Assembly: GCF_000143415.4 (NCBI RefSeq)
Contig: NW_003314282.1
Span: 191,050-255,049, forward strand
DNA: 64,000 nucleotides
Source of the DNA: Selaginella moellendorffii
Lineage: Eukaryota > Streptophyta > Lycopodiopsida > Selaginellales > Selaginellaceae
Direction of reading: 5' to 3'
In this document: positions 22,236 through 33,055 of the stretch, piece after piece
Layout of the letters: the number at the start of each line of letters is the position of its first letter
How positions within the stretch are numbered: position 1 is the stretch's first letter
The notes under the pieces: model-generated
What the model saw: the letters and a program-made list of their open reading frames with translations, nothing else
Databases searched by the model: none
Told to the model about the DNA's origin: nothing
Translations under genes and position numbers: made by a program

Positions 22236-24643
22236 ATGACGGAGCCGTCCAAGGTTCTCCACGTCCGGAATGTTGGGCAAGAAATAACGGAGGTAAAGAG
22301 GAGAGTTTATAGTTGTTTGAGCAATGAGAGAAATTATTTTTCTTCTTTCCTTTGCAGAGTGACTTGCTCGGACTGGTCCAGCCATTTGGGTCAGTGAGCA
22401 AGATGGTCTTGCTGAGAACGAAGAACCAGGTAATGGTTGCTCTTTCTTTTTTCTTTTCGTTCTTTCAGCCAGTTTAAGATCACTGTTCTTTGCAGGCTCT
22501 TTTGCAAATGCAAGATGTGAATGCAGCCATCAGCGCGATGCAATACTACACGTCGGTACAGCCGAGTGTGAGGTTCGATGGTTTTTTTTCTCTTCCTTTC
22601 TATCTCTCTCTCTCTCTCTCTCTTGCTATCGCTGTTTCTTTCTGTTTTCGCCGTGAAAGCTGACGTTTTTCCGTGCTTGCTTGCCACAGGGGTAGAAACG
22701 TTTACATCCAGTTTTCGTCACATCAGGAGCTCACAACTTCTGATCAAGCAACGCAACCTCGGCGTCCGGCTGGTGATCAGGTTTGTCTCCTAGGATGGAC
22801 TGAGTGCCTTTATCTCTAGATGGAAGCACCAGTTCTCAAGAATTTTTCTTTCTTTCTTTTTGCTTTGGATTTTCTTTAGCTTTCTACTTCAGTACTGGCT
22901 CCCTCACTTCTTTTTCTCTTCCTGTCTTCTCTTGTATCTTGCTGGAACGCGGTGTGGGTCTTCTTCAGGATCAACAACCCAACCGAATTCTCTTAGTTAC
23001 TATTCACCACCCGCTCTATCCCATCACCGTGGATGTGCTGCATCAAGTTTTTAACCCTCATGGCCATGTCGAGAAGATCGTCACGTTCCAGAAGTCAGCT
23101 GGTTAGCTCCTCTCGTCTACTCTTAACTTTTTATTTCTCTTTTCTATTCTGTCTCGTAGGCTTTGCTGTTGCTTGTGATTTTGCGAAGCTACTTTTCTTT
23201 TTGCCTTTTATCATTCGTGCTTTTGACGCAGGCCTGCAAGCGCTTATTCAGTACAACAATCAGCAAAGTGCTGTTTACGCAAAGTCCCTTCTCCAAGGGC
23301 GTAACATCTATGACGGCTGCTGTACATTGGACATCCAGTTTTCTAAGTACGTTGTAAGACTTACTTTCATGTATCAAGCTGATGTCGCACATTATAACAG
23401 CCTTCAGGAGCTCCAAGTGAACTTCAATAACGAACGGACAAGGTACCAACCTCCTCCGATATTTTCCTCTTTTTTTGTCTTGTTTGATGCTTTAGCGGAT
23501 AAATATTGCAGGGACTACACAAATAGTTCTCTACCAAACGAGCCTGGGCGATCTCAGAACCCGCCTGGGGGTAATAACATGATGGTGAGTTTTTTATTTT
23601 TGGTTTGGCGATTCCGAGCATTAAGCGCCTTCGTCAACTTAGGCAAACGTTCTGCTTCAACAGTCTCTTTTGGACGGTAACATCTACGCTATGCCTCCGA
23701 GACCGGCTGGACAAATAGGTGGGAGAAAATTTGTGTGTCTGGCAGGTGTTTAAAGTATTTTGCTTTCTCTTGCAGTCAACTTCCAGCAGGCTCCTGGTGC
23801 TCAGCCTCTTGGCTATCAGGTACATAAAAATTTCTTCCTTCTTGTTCTCTTCAGACATTTTACTTCCTTTGTTTTGTCAGGTTCCAATGACACCGTCAGC
23901 GGCTGCTGCAGCGGCTGCGTCTGGTGGCACACTTCCTCCCGGCGTCACTGGTACGAACGAGCGATGCACTCTTCTCGTATCAAACTTAGCTCCCGAGGTA
24001 ACCACGTTCACTGGCAAATATATAGTAGTCCTTACGCTTGGAATATGGCAGAAGGTCGATGCGGACAAACTATTTAACTTGTTCTCCAACTATGGAAACA
24101 TAATTCGGATAAAAATGTTGCACAACAAGCCCGACCACGCACTCATACAAATGGGCGATGGCTATCAAGCCGAGCTTGCAGTGTACTACTTGAGAGTAAG
24201 TAGTATTGTTATTTATTCCATTCCAAAACTCTGCAAACGTGTTTGCTTGGCAGGGAACGATGCTCTTTGAGAAGCGAATGGAAGTGAACTTCTCTAAGCA
24301 CTCGCAGATAAATCCATCGCAAGACACTCACGACTACTCGTCATCGAACTTGAACCGCTTCAACCGCAACGCGCTCAAGAACTACAAGTACTGCTGCTCC
24401 CCGACCAAGATGATCCACGTCTCGAGCCTGCCGACGGACATCACCGAGGTGGACCTGATGAACCATCTGTCCCCGCACGGCAACATCCTCAACGTGAAGA
24501 TCTTCGAGGCAAACGGCAAGAAGCAAGCGCTGGTCCACTTTGACAACGAGGAACAGGCGACGGAAGCGCTGGTGTGCAAGCACGCGACGGTGGTGAAGAA
24601 ATCCACCGTGCGACTGGCCTTCTCCAAGCTCTCCAACATCTGA
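22236..24643 (+). CDS. Polypyrimidine tract-binding protein homologue, PTB3-like, four RRMs
   Basis: Thirteen exons (22236-22292, 22358-22429, 22496-22572, 22690-22780, 22969-23101, 23232-23346, 23401-23442, 23512-23584, 23643-23718, 23776-23819, 23881-23997, 24052-24195, 24254-24643) encode about 476 residues. RRM1 begins directly at the N-terminus (MTEPSKVLHVRNVGQEITE), RRM2 has RILLVTIHHPLYPITVDVLH, RRM3 TLLVSNLAPE and NIIRIKMLHNK, RRM4 MIHVSSLPTDITEVDL. This is the layout of plant PTB3-type proteins, nuclear-cytoplasmic regulators of splicing and mRNA fate that bind CU-rich RNA. Between RRM2 and RRM3 is a Gln/Pro/Ala linker. A second, shorter PTB gene with the same intron positions lies at 40.4-42.4 kb, and a dead third copy at 28.1-29.0 kb. 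A (CT)n run lies in the third-to-fourth-exon intron (about 22600-22622). Confidence 0.92.
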
Positions 24644-24819
24644 CGGGTGTGGTCCCGTGAAAGAGATTTGGCCGAGCTGCTTGTACACCTGGGCCACTAG
24701 ACAAGCTAGCCGTGCCGGACGTATAAGTTTTTCTCGAATTGCTGGATCGACAAGAACAGACATTAATACCATTCTCTTCATGTGACCTTGTTGGAAGTTT
24801 ATTTTATTCTTTTCTTATG

Positions 24820-24968
24820 ATATAAACTTCCATTCTATGCTTCTAGTTGATTTAATAATTCCATCTCTTGCATTGCAAATGATATCTCGAGAGGATTCAC
24901 TCAAAAATTAAGGCACACAAGGAACTCCAGCAAACGCTAACGTTATATTTTACCTATCTAATATCTTG
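24820..24968 (+). repeat. Left degenerate direct repeat flanking lectin-like gene 1
   Basis: Matches 26144-26356 in the same orientation in several blocks (TATAAACTTC, ATTTAATAATTCCAT, CTTGCATT-CAAAT, ATTCACT, AAGGCA-ACAA). Part of it also resembles the 5' coding end of the PPR gene at 33060-33185, so it is a decayed copy of that sequence. Confidence 0.55.
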
Positions 24969-25149
24969 AGATCCAGCTACAAAGATTGAGATTGCTGAAA
25001 TTCCATCTCTTCTATTTTAAGCATTTGTGTCATAGGAATCATATAAAGATATAAAGGAAAAAAAAATTAAAGCTTTAGATGTTTTATTTGAACTTTTTAT
25101 GCAATGTCTTTAAATAGGTTAAAATTTAGTTCCTTTCTTGGTAAGAAGT

Positions 25150-26058
25150 ATGAAGTACTTTATTTTTGTAATATTTTTTTCTTTATTATTTTTCATAGTG
25201 GAAACAGTAAATTTTATACAGAAAACAGTTCCAGGTAGAATTACAATAAATGATGTGTTTACTATAGAAGAAACAATTAATTGTTTCCTTAATTCAATTC
25301 TAAATGGGACAATTTTAAGAACTGGAGTTTTTCCTATTGAATGTATAGGGGTATCTGTAATTCAAATAAATATTAAAATTCATATCTATGCTTTTAATTT
25401 TAATAATTCTTGCAGTCTTATTGGTCCACAAATAAAAGTTAGTGGTGAAACATTTAAAATAGTTTTTAAAACACTTCTTTTAGCTGTTTTGGAGGAAGCC
25501 CAAAATGGATTATATGCCCGTATTAAAGCAGTACATGAATTTCTAGGATTAGAATATAGAGTACATCTTTACTATCGCGATTCATTAAAAAACATAAATA
25601 ATACCACTATACAAAAGGTAATAATAAATGTTTTAATGATCTACTAAAATATTTTATGATGTTATTAGATAAATACAAATGATAATGACTGTTGGATTTA
25701 TAGATCATCCTTGGTAAGTGGAAATATAAATGATATTGGATCTTATCTTCTCTCAAAAAACTCTATTGTTTCACCAAATGCAATGTATAAATTAAAAATG
25801 GAAAAAGATTGTAATTTATCATTTTACTTTTTAACCAAACAAATATGGGAAACTAAAACAAAAAAATTAGGATTTAATTGCTATTGTATTTTAGACACCA
25901 ATCAAAACTTTTTTATTTATGATGATATGCACAATATAATATGGACTTCAAACACTAATAGTAAAATTACAACAGAAAGTGCAATTATAATTGAAGACAT
26001 TGGTAAGATATCTTTATATAATACATTAACAAATAGCTTAATTAAACAATGGCCATAG
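25150..26058 (+). CDS. Secreted lectin-like protein with C-terminal B-lectin domain (gene 1)
   Basis: Two exons, 25150-25617 and 25669-26058, join in frame across a 51-nt GT-AG intron with a ctactaa branch-like site; product about 285 residues. The N-terminus (MKYFIFVIFFSLLFFIVETV) is a clear signal peptide. Residues about 25-155 form an unrecognised domain. The C-terminal part is of bulb-lectin (GNA) type with repeated units: MYKLKMEKDCNLSFYF, then QIWET, then FFIYDDMHNIIWTSN. The mannose motif QxDxNxVxY is degenerate in all units. Codon use is extremely AT-rich, unlike the GC-richer genes on either side. It sits alone in an AT-rich island between degenerate direct repeats. A gene of the same architecture is at 60.6 kb. 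Transfer from another genome is possible but unproven. Confidence 0.6.
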
Positions 26059-26143
26059 GGTATATTATTTCAATTGTTGTGTTTTCCATATAGATATCTT
26101 ATAATATTTCATTTCTAAATTGAAGATATATAACCTTGAAGTA

Positions 26144-26356
26144 TAATATAAACTTCATTCTATTATAGTTTGATCAAATGCTTTTGATTGGATGTTATGT
26201 AGGATTTAATAATTCCATACAAAATAATAGAAAGTATCAAGTCTCTTGCATTACAAATAAAATCTATTGGTATCTTGAGAGAATTCACTAAAAATTTAAG
26301 GCATACAAACAAACATTTTCCTAGCTAACATTGTATATTACTTATTTAGTATACTT
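26144..26356 (+). repeat. Right degenerate direct repeat flanking lectin-like gene 1
   Basis: Partner of 24820-24968; also matches the start of the 33.06 kb PPR gene (CTCTTGCATT-CAAATAAA, TTAAGGCA-ACAA, AACATTTTCCT) better than the left copy does, with the stretch encoding the next helix deleted. Confidence 0.55.
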
Positions 26357-27059
26357 GGTGTGTAAGAATATTAAATTCCATTAATCTTAATATAGTTTTT
26401 GGGTAACATTTATCCATTGAGATACCATTTCAGCAATTTCAACTTATATCTGGATGTCAAGAAGTTCACTTCACCAGCATTGTGGATACCAATATTTTAG
26501 TTTATTTGCTTTCCTTTTTGGGACAACTATCTTTTAAGGGACCTCATTGTCTTGTAATAACTCTTATGAAGAATAGCCAATAATGCTATGAAATATATTA
26601 TAATATATTTATATTGTAATCCAATTGCATTAATTTGCCATGATATAGTATTGTAAATAATCCTTAACCTAAGCATTAACATGTTCAATCTACCCATTTA
26701 CAAGAGGATGATAACTTATACAAAACTTCAGTTTATCCAAGATCAAGAATTTTTCCTTTCCCTCCTTTTAACAACTGAAATAGTGTGCCCTAAAACTTTC
26801 TTGTAAACCTTGAATCCCTACTCTTTAGTCTGTAAACATATGCATTGTAATTTTATGATTTTCCATATTATAAATAGTATAATTTTTATTATGCTAGTTC
26901 GCAAAGAATTTGAACCCTTCAACAAGTTGGCATTTTATACAAACATTAACCTAAATTGTCCTCAATCCGCATTAGAGAAATTGGATACGTGATTCAGGCC
27001 TGAGACCCTACTGGGTGCGCGAGAGGTCACCAGGGGCGGTCAAGAATTGGGCTCATCTC
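26357..27059. other. AT-rich island, no gene
   Basis: No coding signal. 26905-26990 shares CAAAGAATTTGAACCC and CTTCAACAAGTTGGCA with 32981-33025, upstream of the 943-residue PPR gene, so it is another rearranged fragment of that locus. Confidence 0.5.
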
Positions 27060-27550
27060 GCCCATTTTCCATCCAGCTGCCCGCAACACTATTCGATGAG
27101 CAAGTGCTGGCTCATTCGCTCACTAAGATCGGTGATTGGTGAAAGTTGGAAAGCTGGGCAAGGATGGGATGGCTTGCACTCTGATTCTGTTTGAGTTTTC
27201 CCTCATCTCTCAGCCACTGCCAAGAGTTTGGCAGACTTAGATAACTGGTGGCCAGACTCACGAACAAATCATCCCATGACCACACACCTCCAAAATATTG
27301 GCTGGTGTGTCTGTGTGATCTACATTGGTCTTTTGTGAGCAATATATCCATTCTTATGCAAACGCAAAGGTACCACAGCATAATGTTTAATGAGTACGTT
27401 TCTATCCAGATTTTCCCAGTGTTCTTCCCAAGCATCACTAATATAAGTGCTGGGATTTTGGTCAAATGCCTTGCCTTGGACGTGCTAGGCATTGACTCAG
27501 TACTCATTGTTTTTCTTTTGCATATCACAAAACATATCTGCATCATGTCC
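27060..27550 (-). repeat. Inverted-repeat arm, partner of 32455-32950
   Basis: Read on the minus strand, this matches the plus strand at about 32455-32950 nearly throughout (for example the region around CAATATTTTGGAGGTGTGTG). The unit lies just upstream of the 33.06 kb PPR gene, so this is an inverted copy of that upstream region. Function unknown; no protein recognised in either copy. Confidence 0.7.
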
Positions 27551-28139
27551 TAAAAGGTGACTTTTTAAGAATTAAGCTTGCAAATGAAGTGTTAAAAGCT
27601 TTCAAAATAATTATCAAGATTTCTGGAAAAGGCATCAACTTACAATGTGCCAAAGAAACAAAATACCTGGTTTTTGTTCTCTCTCCCATTCATTGGTTAG
27701 TCCCATGCTCCTCAGTTGGATAGAAATGGAATTGCAAATGTAATTCCACATTCCATGAAACTATGCTAACTTCCAGTTTGAAAGTTGAATCTTCCATTTT
27801 GGCAGAAGATTACAGCAAGGACATAATAAAAATGATTGTCGTGAATTTGTGAAGTGTTTGTTAATTTGGCACTTACTAGTCTACTACTATAACGAGCGAT
27901 TTCTGAACTGCTGGATCTGGCCAGTCAGCGTGGAGTAACTCAGTAAACATTGCTTACCGCACGTCCAAGACGAATGGAAGGTAGAGCAGGATGGGGAAAG
28001 GGGCCAGGTAGCTGCTTAGATCCTCAAGGCAGCAGCAAGATCACGCGCTTCTGTGGCATAAATTCCATATTGTAGAATCCGAGTAATTTCATACCCACTG
28101 ATTTCGAGCGTGCAGATAAATCCTGCTTTCTTCTTGCTG
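27551..28139. other. No gene recognised
   Basis: AT-rich to mixed DNA between two inverted-repeat arms. No coding signal. Confidence 0.4.
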
Positions 28140-28979
28140 CTGCTCAGGAGGAAAGGAGACGATCCTGTGTGAATCTACCTCTCGCAAGATCCCGCGTTGT
28201 GTGTGCCACTAAGGTAGGAAACTTTGCAGCTGCCGTGTATGTCCTGGATGACAATCTTCTCGATATTGCCATGAGGGCTGACAACTTGGTGGAGTATATC
28301 TGATAGAGCGGATTATGAATGATGGCAAGAAGCACCCGAGAAGCGTCCGTAGAAAACGAACAAACATAAGCACAAGGAACGAATGACTGACGAAGACACA
28401 CAGACTTTGAACTGGAGTCCCTGCAACACATTTGAAAATGGCAACAGACAAAATGAAAACTTCAAGAGCGCCTGGTCCTCTTGATAACACTCTACGTCTC
28501 CCATTTCCAGAAGTGCCTACGGACGAACCGATGATTGTGCCAAGGACCGTCCTAAGAGAAGTGCTTGATAACACTCTACGTCTCTCAATTCCAGAAAAAA
28601 CCAGAGAAACCACGAAAACGCATACATCTCTCCCTGATCTCATCACAATGAACGTGTTTATGGATCCAAAGCAAGACATACCACACTAAAAAAATCCCAC
28701 ATTTTCGCAAGCGCACACATCTGAGTGATCTCGTCCGCTTGCGTTCGGAATAAAAGAACCTTTGACGGGAGCCTACAAAAAAACAGGTGTAGTTAGAACT
28801 TCAAGAATCCATCTATGGAGACCAAACCGATGATTGTGCCAAGGTCGTCGTGGCGAAGCAGAGTCCCTGGAAGAGTCCATCGCTCTGCGAGCCAAATGTG
28901 GTAGAGGAGAGAAAGCGGCTGCTGGTCAGGAGGCGCAGAAGCGAGCCCAACCCTAAACCATAAACCCTGTAAGGAATAT
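28140..28979 (-). pseudogene. Dead copy of the presequence-bearing PTB gene
   Basis: Read on the minus strand, the DNA follows the 40.4-41.2 kb PTB gene exon by exon: end of leader exon (GSQSDGLFQG equivalent), leader intron, RRM1 exons and the RRM2 exon up to about GNIEKIVI. It lacks the stretch with the start codon (a deletion of roughly 75 bp), has an extra C in the second exon (gctcccgtc instead of gctccgtc) and several altered splice regions, and ends before RRM3. It cannot make a PTB protein. Confidence 0.75.
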
Positions 28980-29780
28980 GTCGCGCTGTTCCAGAGGGTC
29001 GTCTCCAGCATCTTGCGCGCTTGATCGATCCTCCCGGCCATGGCGCAGGCTTGGACCATCGCGTTCATCGCTCGGTGAGGCATTCTTTCGAATAAACTCT
29101 CGGCTTCTTCTAGGTCATCGTTCTGTGTGTAGGCGAGCATCGCGTCAAAGGTACTCCTAGCCTCGGAAAGATGCCGGTTCTGGGAATAAGTGTTAATCAT
29201 CGTGTTCCAGGATACAAGATCTCGCTGCTCCGTGTATAAAAGATCTCTTGCGCCTCCGAAATCTTCCCTTCTCCAGCATACGCAGCCATCATCGTGTTCC
29301 AGGTAAAGAGAACCTTCTTCTTTGTTCTATCAAACAGTGTCTTGGCTTCTTCCAGGTCCCCATATTGGGCATATGCTGTGATCATGGCATTCCACGAGAC
29401 AACATCCTTGGAGGGCATCTCGTCAAAGAGATCTCTCGCTCGATAGATCTGCCCTTTGCGAGTGTATGCCGCGATAAGTTGGGCTGATCCAGGCGATCGA
29501 AAGCCGCTTGCGCCTTGTCCAATTGCCCGCACTTGCCATACATCTCGATGAGGAGATTTCCCAGGTATCTGTCATTCGCAAATTCACTCGAGGAGATTTG
29601 TTTGTAGACTCGATCTCCCTGTGAAGGGTCCTTGGAATTCCCACATTGCTTGAGGAGGTGAGCAAAATAGTCAGTGTCACACTTGCATGATTCATTAAAG
29701 CTCCATTGTTTGTTCTCGAGTGGTTTTGGATTACGCCAGAGCCCTAGAAACAGGGTTGCCTTCTCCAGCATCGTCACTCG
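28980..29780 (-). pseudogene. Dead, internally deleted copy of the 38.2-40.3 kb PPR gene
   Basis: From 29780 downwards the minus strand encodes TDYFAHLLKQCGNSKDPSQG and later PPR repeats nearly identical to the plus-strand gene at 38177. Frame breaks occur in the first repeat (the sequence between DRLDQPN and YAARGQ is scrambled) and at the third. After MLETTL it jumps to the sequence that follows the stop codon of the intact gene, so about 1.3 kb (equivalent to 38997-40297) is deleted. Confidence 0.8.
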
Positions 29781-29905
29781 CGCAAAGGTACTCGATCAAA
29801 TGCAAATCCATTCCATTTCTACAGCGCTAGAACTAGCGCGCATTTTCGCTCTCGCGTCTAATCCTACAGGTAGATAGATAGATAGCAAGCAATTTCTCCA
29901 GAGTC

Positions 29906-31930
29906 ATGCTGTGGGCACTTCCAACGAGTAAGCCAGCGACTACTCTAAGCCCGTTTTCCACCAGCAGCACGCACAGCCACCATAGTCATGGCAGATTTTT
30001 GGCCAAGGCAGCCTCCTCAGCTTCTTCTCTAGAGCTCGACAATGGCGAGGAGAACAGGACCAGTTCCAACACTCCCGAGGAAACTGGAGAGTCCAGTGCC
30101 AGCGCGAAAACGATTCCCAGGTACACGAAATGGACTCCACAGTTTGCTAGAGTTGATGAGGTTCTCAAGATCCTCCAGAAGACTGGGAATGTAGAGGCGG
30201 CGCTGGAGAGCTGGGACAAATCCCTGTCGGCCAAGAACATCGTCACGGTTCTCAACAATATCAACCGCTGGGAGAAAGCTCTCGCCTTCTTCGAGTGGCT
30301 CAAGGCCCGACCTGAGCTCTACGAGATCAACAGGTACACGTACAACGTGATGCTCAAGATCCTACGCAATGGCCGCCAGCTCGAGCTCTCGGAGAAGCTC
30401 GTCGAGGAGATGACGGGTCGCGGGATCCAGCCAGACAACTACACTTTCAGCACTCTGATCAACTGCGCCAAGCGCTGCCGCCAGCCGGAAGAAGCTCTCA
30501 AGTGGTTCGAGAGGATGAAGAGCGAAGGGATCGTCCCAGACGAGGTGACTTACAACTCGGTGATCGACATGTATGGGCGAGTGGGACGAGTGAACGAGGC
30601 CGTGGAGCTCTACGAGAAGCTAAAGTCCGTCAACTGGAAGCTCGACACTGTGACTTACGGCGCTATAGCCAACGTCTACGCCCGGGCCGGGGACTACCAA
30701 TCCATCATCCAGCTCGTCCAGGAGATGCGAGACAGTGGAAGCTCCCCCAACGCCGTGATCATGAACACGCTCATGGGGACGCTGAGCAAGGCCGGGAAAG
30801 TGAACCAGGCCAAGAAGGTGTTCAACGAGATGAGAACCTCCGGAGTGAGCCCGACGCCGGTGACGCTGAGCATCCTGGTGGAGATGTACACGAGAGTCGG
30901 AGCTTACGACCAAGCATTCGAGGTCTACGAGACGCTCAAGACGGAGGGATGGAAGTGCGACGTCGCGGTGTACAACTCGCTCATGAAAGCCTGCGTCGAG
31001 GGAGGCCGAGTCGAGCAAGCGGAGGATATCTTGAAGGAGATGAAGCGAGCGGGGTGTAACCCGGATCATCTCACGTACAGGACGGCCATGAACACGTACG
31101 CGACGAAGGGAATGGTGGATCCGGCCAGGAGGATGTTCGACAAGGTGGTGGCGCTCAACGGCAAGCCGGACACTCCACTCTTCACGGTGATGATCCGGGC
31201 CTGCAAGCTCGCCGGGGAGATCGAGCAGGCGAGCAAGATCTTTGACGAGATGATGGAGAGTGGCTGCTGCTCGCCGGACGAGCGAGTGAGCGGGATGCTG
31301 CTCTCGTGCATGGCCATGGCCAAGAACGACGACGAGCGCCTTGCCATCCTCGACTGCCTGGACAAGTTTAACGCTCCTCTCCACGAGCTCATGAGCGCGA
31401 TCGTCCGCAAGGAAGAGCCGAGATCCAGGGACGAGGTGGCGGAGATGGTGGAGAAGTTCATCAGCGACTACCCCGAGACGGACTCGCGCAAGCCGCTGTG
31501 CAACTGCCTCATCGACATCTGCTCCAGCGTGGGGATGAAGCACGCAGCTCACAAGATCTTCGCCATGGGAGTTGCGGTGGGAGCCTACGATGGCCTCCAG
31601 ACCAATCTCCCATCGCTGTGGCGGCTCAACCTCCGGACGCTCTCCATGCCCGCGGCCGAGTGCGCGATCGAAGCTTGGGTGAGCTCGCTCAAGGCGGCTG
31701 TCCGGGAGGGGGACGAGCTCCCGGAGGATCTCATAATCGAGACGGGCGTGGGACGAGTGCGCAGTGGACAGAGGCTCAACCCGATCGTTGGAACGCTGCT
31801 CAAGAAGCTCGGGGCGCCCTTCACAGAGAACACCGAGCCGGCGGGGTACTACTGCTCGACTGGAGCCGCGGTGGAGGCGTGGATCAAAGCGAGGATCGCT
31901 CTGGAAGAAAATTCGGCATTTTCTCTCTAA
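29906..31930 (+). CDS. PPR-SMR protein, SOT1/PPR53-like, probably plastid
   Basis: Intronless, 674 residues. The first 60-70 residues are Ser/Thr-rich with few acids up to about 45, as in a chloroplast transit peptide. Then come long P-type PPR repeats of about 35 residues (YTYNVMLKILRNGRQLELSE, VTYNSVIDMYGRVGRVNEA, and so on), roughly residues 130-480. The C-terminal part, from about KPLCNCLIDIC, has LWRLNLRTLSMPAAECAIEAW, IETGVGRVRSGQRLNPIV and APFTENTEPAGYY, which fits the small MutS-related domain of plant PPR-SMR proteins. The overall order is closest to my memory of Arabidopsis SOT1 (At5g46580) and maize PPR53, which protect and process plastid rRNA precursors; ATP4/SVR7 is the alternative. 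The gene starts only 55 bp from the end of the inverted-duplication arm. Confidence 0.82.
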   Translation: MLWALPTSKPATTLSPFSTSSTHSHHSHGRFLAKAASSASSLELDNGEENRTSSNTPEETGESSASAKTIPRYTKWTPQFARVDEVLKILQKTGNVEAALESWDKSLSAKNIVTVLNNINRWEKALAFFEWLKARPELYEINRYTYNVMLKILRNGRQLELSEKLVEEMTGRGIQPDNYTFSTLINCAKRCRQPEEALKWFERMKSEGIVPDEVTYNSVIDMYGRVGRVNEAVELYEKLKSVNWKLDTVTYGAIANVYARAGDYQSIIQLVQEMRDSGSSPNAVIMNTLMGTLSKAGKVNQAKKVFNEMRTSGVSPTPVTLSILVEMYTRVGAYDQAFEVYETLKTEGWKCDVAVYNSLMKACVEGGRVEQAEDILKEMKRAGCNPDHLTYRTAMNTYATKGMVDPARRMFDKVVALNGKPDTPLFTVMIRACKLAGEIEQASKIFDEMMESGCCSPDERVSGMLLSCMAMAKNDDERLAILDCLDKFNAPLHELMSAIVRKEEPRSRDEVAEMVEKFISDYPETDSRKPLCNCLIDICSSVGMKHAAHKIFAMGVAVGAYDGLQTNLPSLWRLNLRTLSMPAAECAIEAWVSSLKAAVREGDELPEDLIIETGVGRVRSGQRLNPIVGTLLKKLGAPFTENTEPAGYYCSTGAAVEAWIKARIALEENSAFSL

Positions 31931-32454
31931 AGATTTTATAAAAACTTTATGGACTTTAATGAAATTGTGACTAGTAATATAGCAAAAGATGGCGGACGAA
32001 AGCCGGTGAGGGTTTGACGGTGCGAATCTTGCGACACCATCGCCCTCTTGTAAAGCGCCTATACCCAACACTGTCTCGGCGGAAGAGCACAGGCGACACC
32101 TATGTTTGTGGTATGTACGCAAATTGGGTGTCTATCTTGTTGCCTCTCTCACGCAGCAATTCCTGCAAGCGACCGCAACGCTGCCAAAGGCATGCCCCGT
32201 TCGATCCGTCACTGCCACTGTCTCGAGAGAACCTGGTCGAATGGCTCTCGACAGTCCTCTTAAGCACCTTGCAACGAAAGTGCTTCTCTTATTGGTGGAG
32301 GCTGATAAGGACTGGTTGGCCGGACTGCTCACAGCGATTCCAAACGCCGAGAACCCGTCGAGGCCTCTCTCAGCCGTGGTCGAGTATGCTTCTCCAACCA
32401 CAAGACGTCCTTCAGTCGTATATCCACTGGAAGTCAAGCGTGTTGGAGCTAGAG
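31931..32454. other. No gene recognised
   Basis: 3' region of the PPR-SMR gene followed by short overlapping frames (32014-32498) without recognisable domains. Confidence 0.4.
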
Positions 32455-32950
32455 AGCAATTGTTTTGTGATATGAAAAAGAAAAACAACGAGTACTGAGT
32501 CAATGCCCTAGCACGTCCAAGGCAAGGCATTTGACCAAAATCCCAGTGATGCTTGGGAAGAACACTGGATAGAAACGTAGACTCAAGGGTTAAAAATTAT
32601 GCCGTTGATGTCTTCGTGTTTGCATAAGAATGGATATATTGCTCATAGAAAACCCATGTAGATCACACAGACACACCAGTCAATATTTTGGAGGTGTGTG
32701 GCCATGGGATGATTTGTTCGTGATCTGTACACGGAGTCTGGCCACCATTTCTAATCGACAGTTATAACTCTGCCAAAACTCTTGGCAGTGGCTGAGAGAT
32801 GAGGAAAAACTCAAACAGAATCAAAGCCCAAGCCATCCCATCCTTGCCCAGCATTCCAACTCTCACAATTCTCAGTGCTTCTCAATTGCTGATCTCCCAG
32901 ATGGGCTCACGAGCTAATCAGCCAGCACTTGCTCATCCAATGGTGTTGCA
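32455..32950 (+). repeat. Inverted-repeat arm, partner of 27060-27550
   Basis: Mirror copy of the 27.06-27.55 kb segment, located directly upstream of the PPR gene starting at 33056, where it probably holds part of the promoter. Confidence 0.7.
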
Positions 32951-33055
32951 GGCTGATTGATTGATGTATATCTTAAATCCTGCAAAGAATTTGAACCCAG
33001 CACCACCAGAGCCTTCAACAAGTTGGCAGTTTATATTCTATTCCAATCTGAAACC

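Noticed and set aside
30620-32122. 500-codon minus-strand frame opposite the PPR-SMR gene
   Set aside because: Shadow of a GC-rich coding strand; the plus strand encodes clear PPR repeats and an SMR region.
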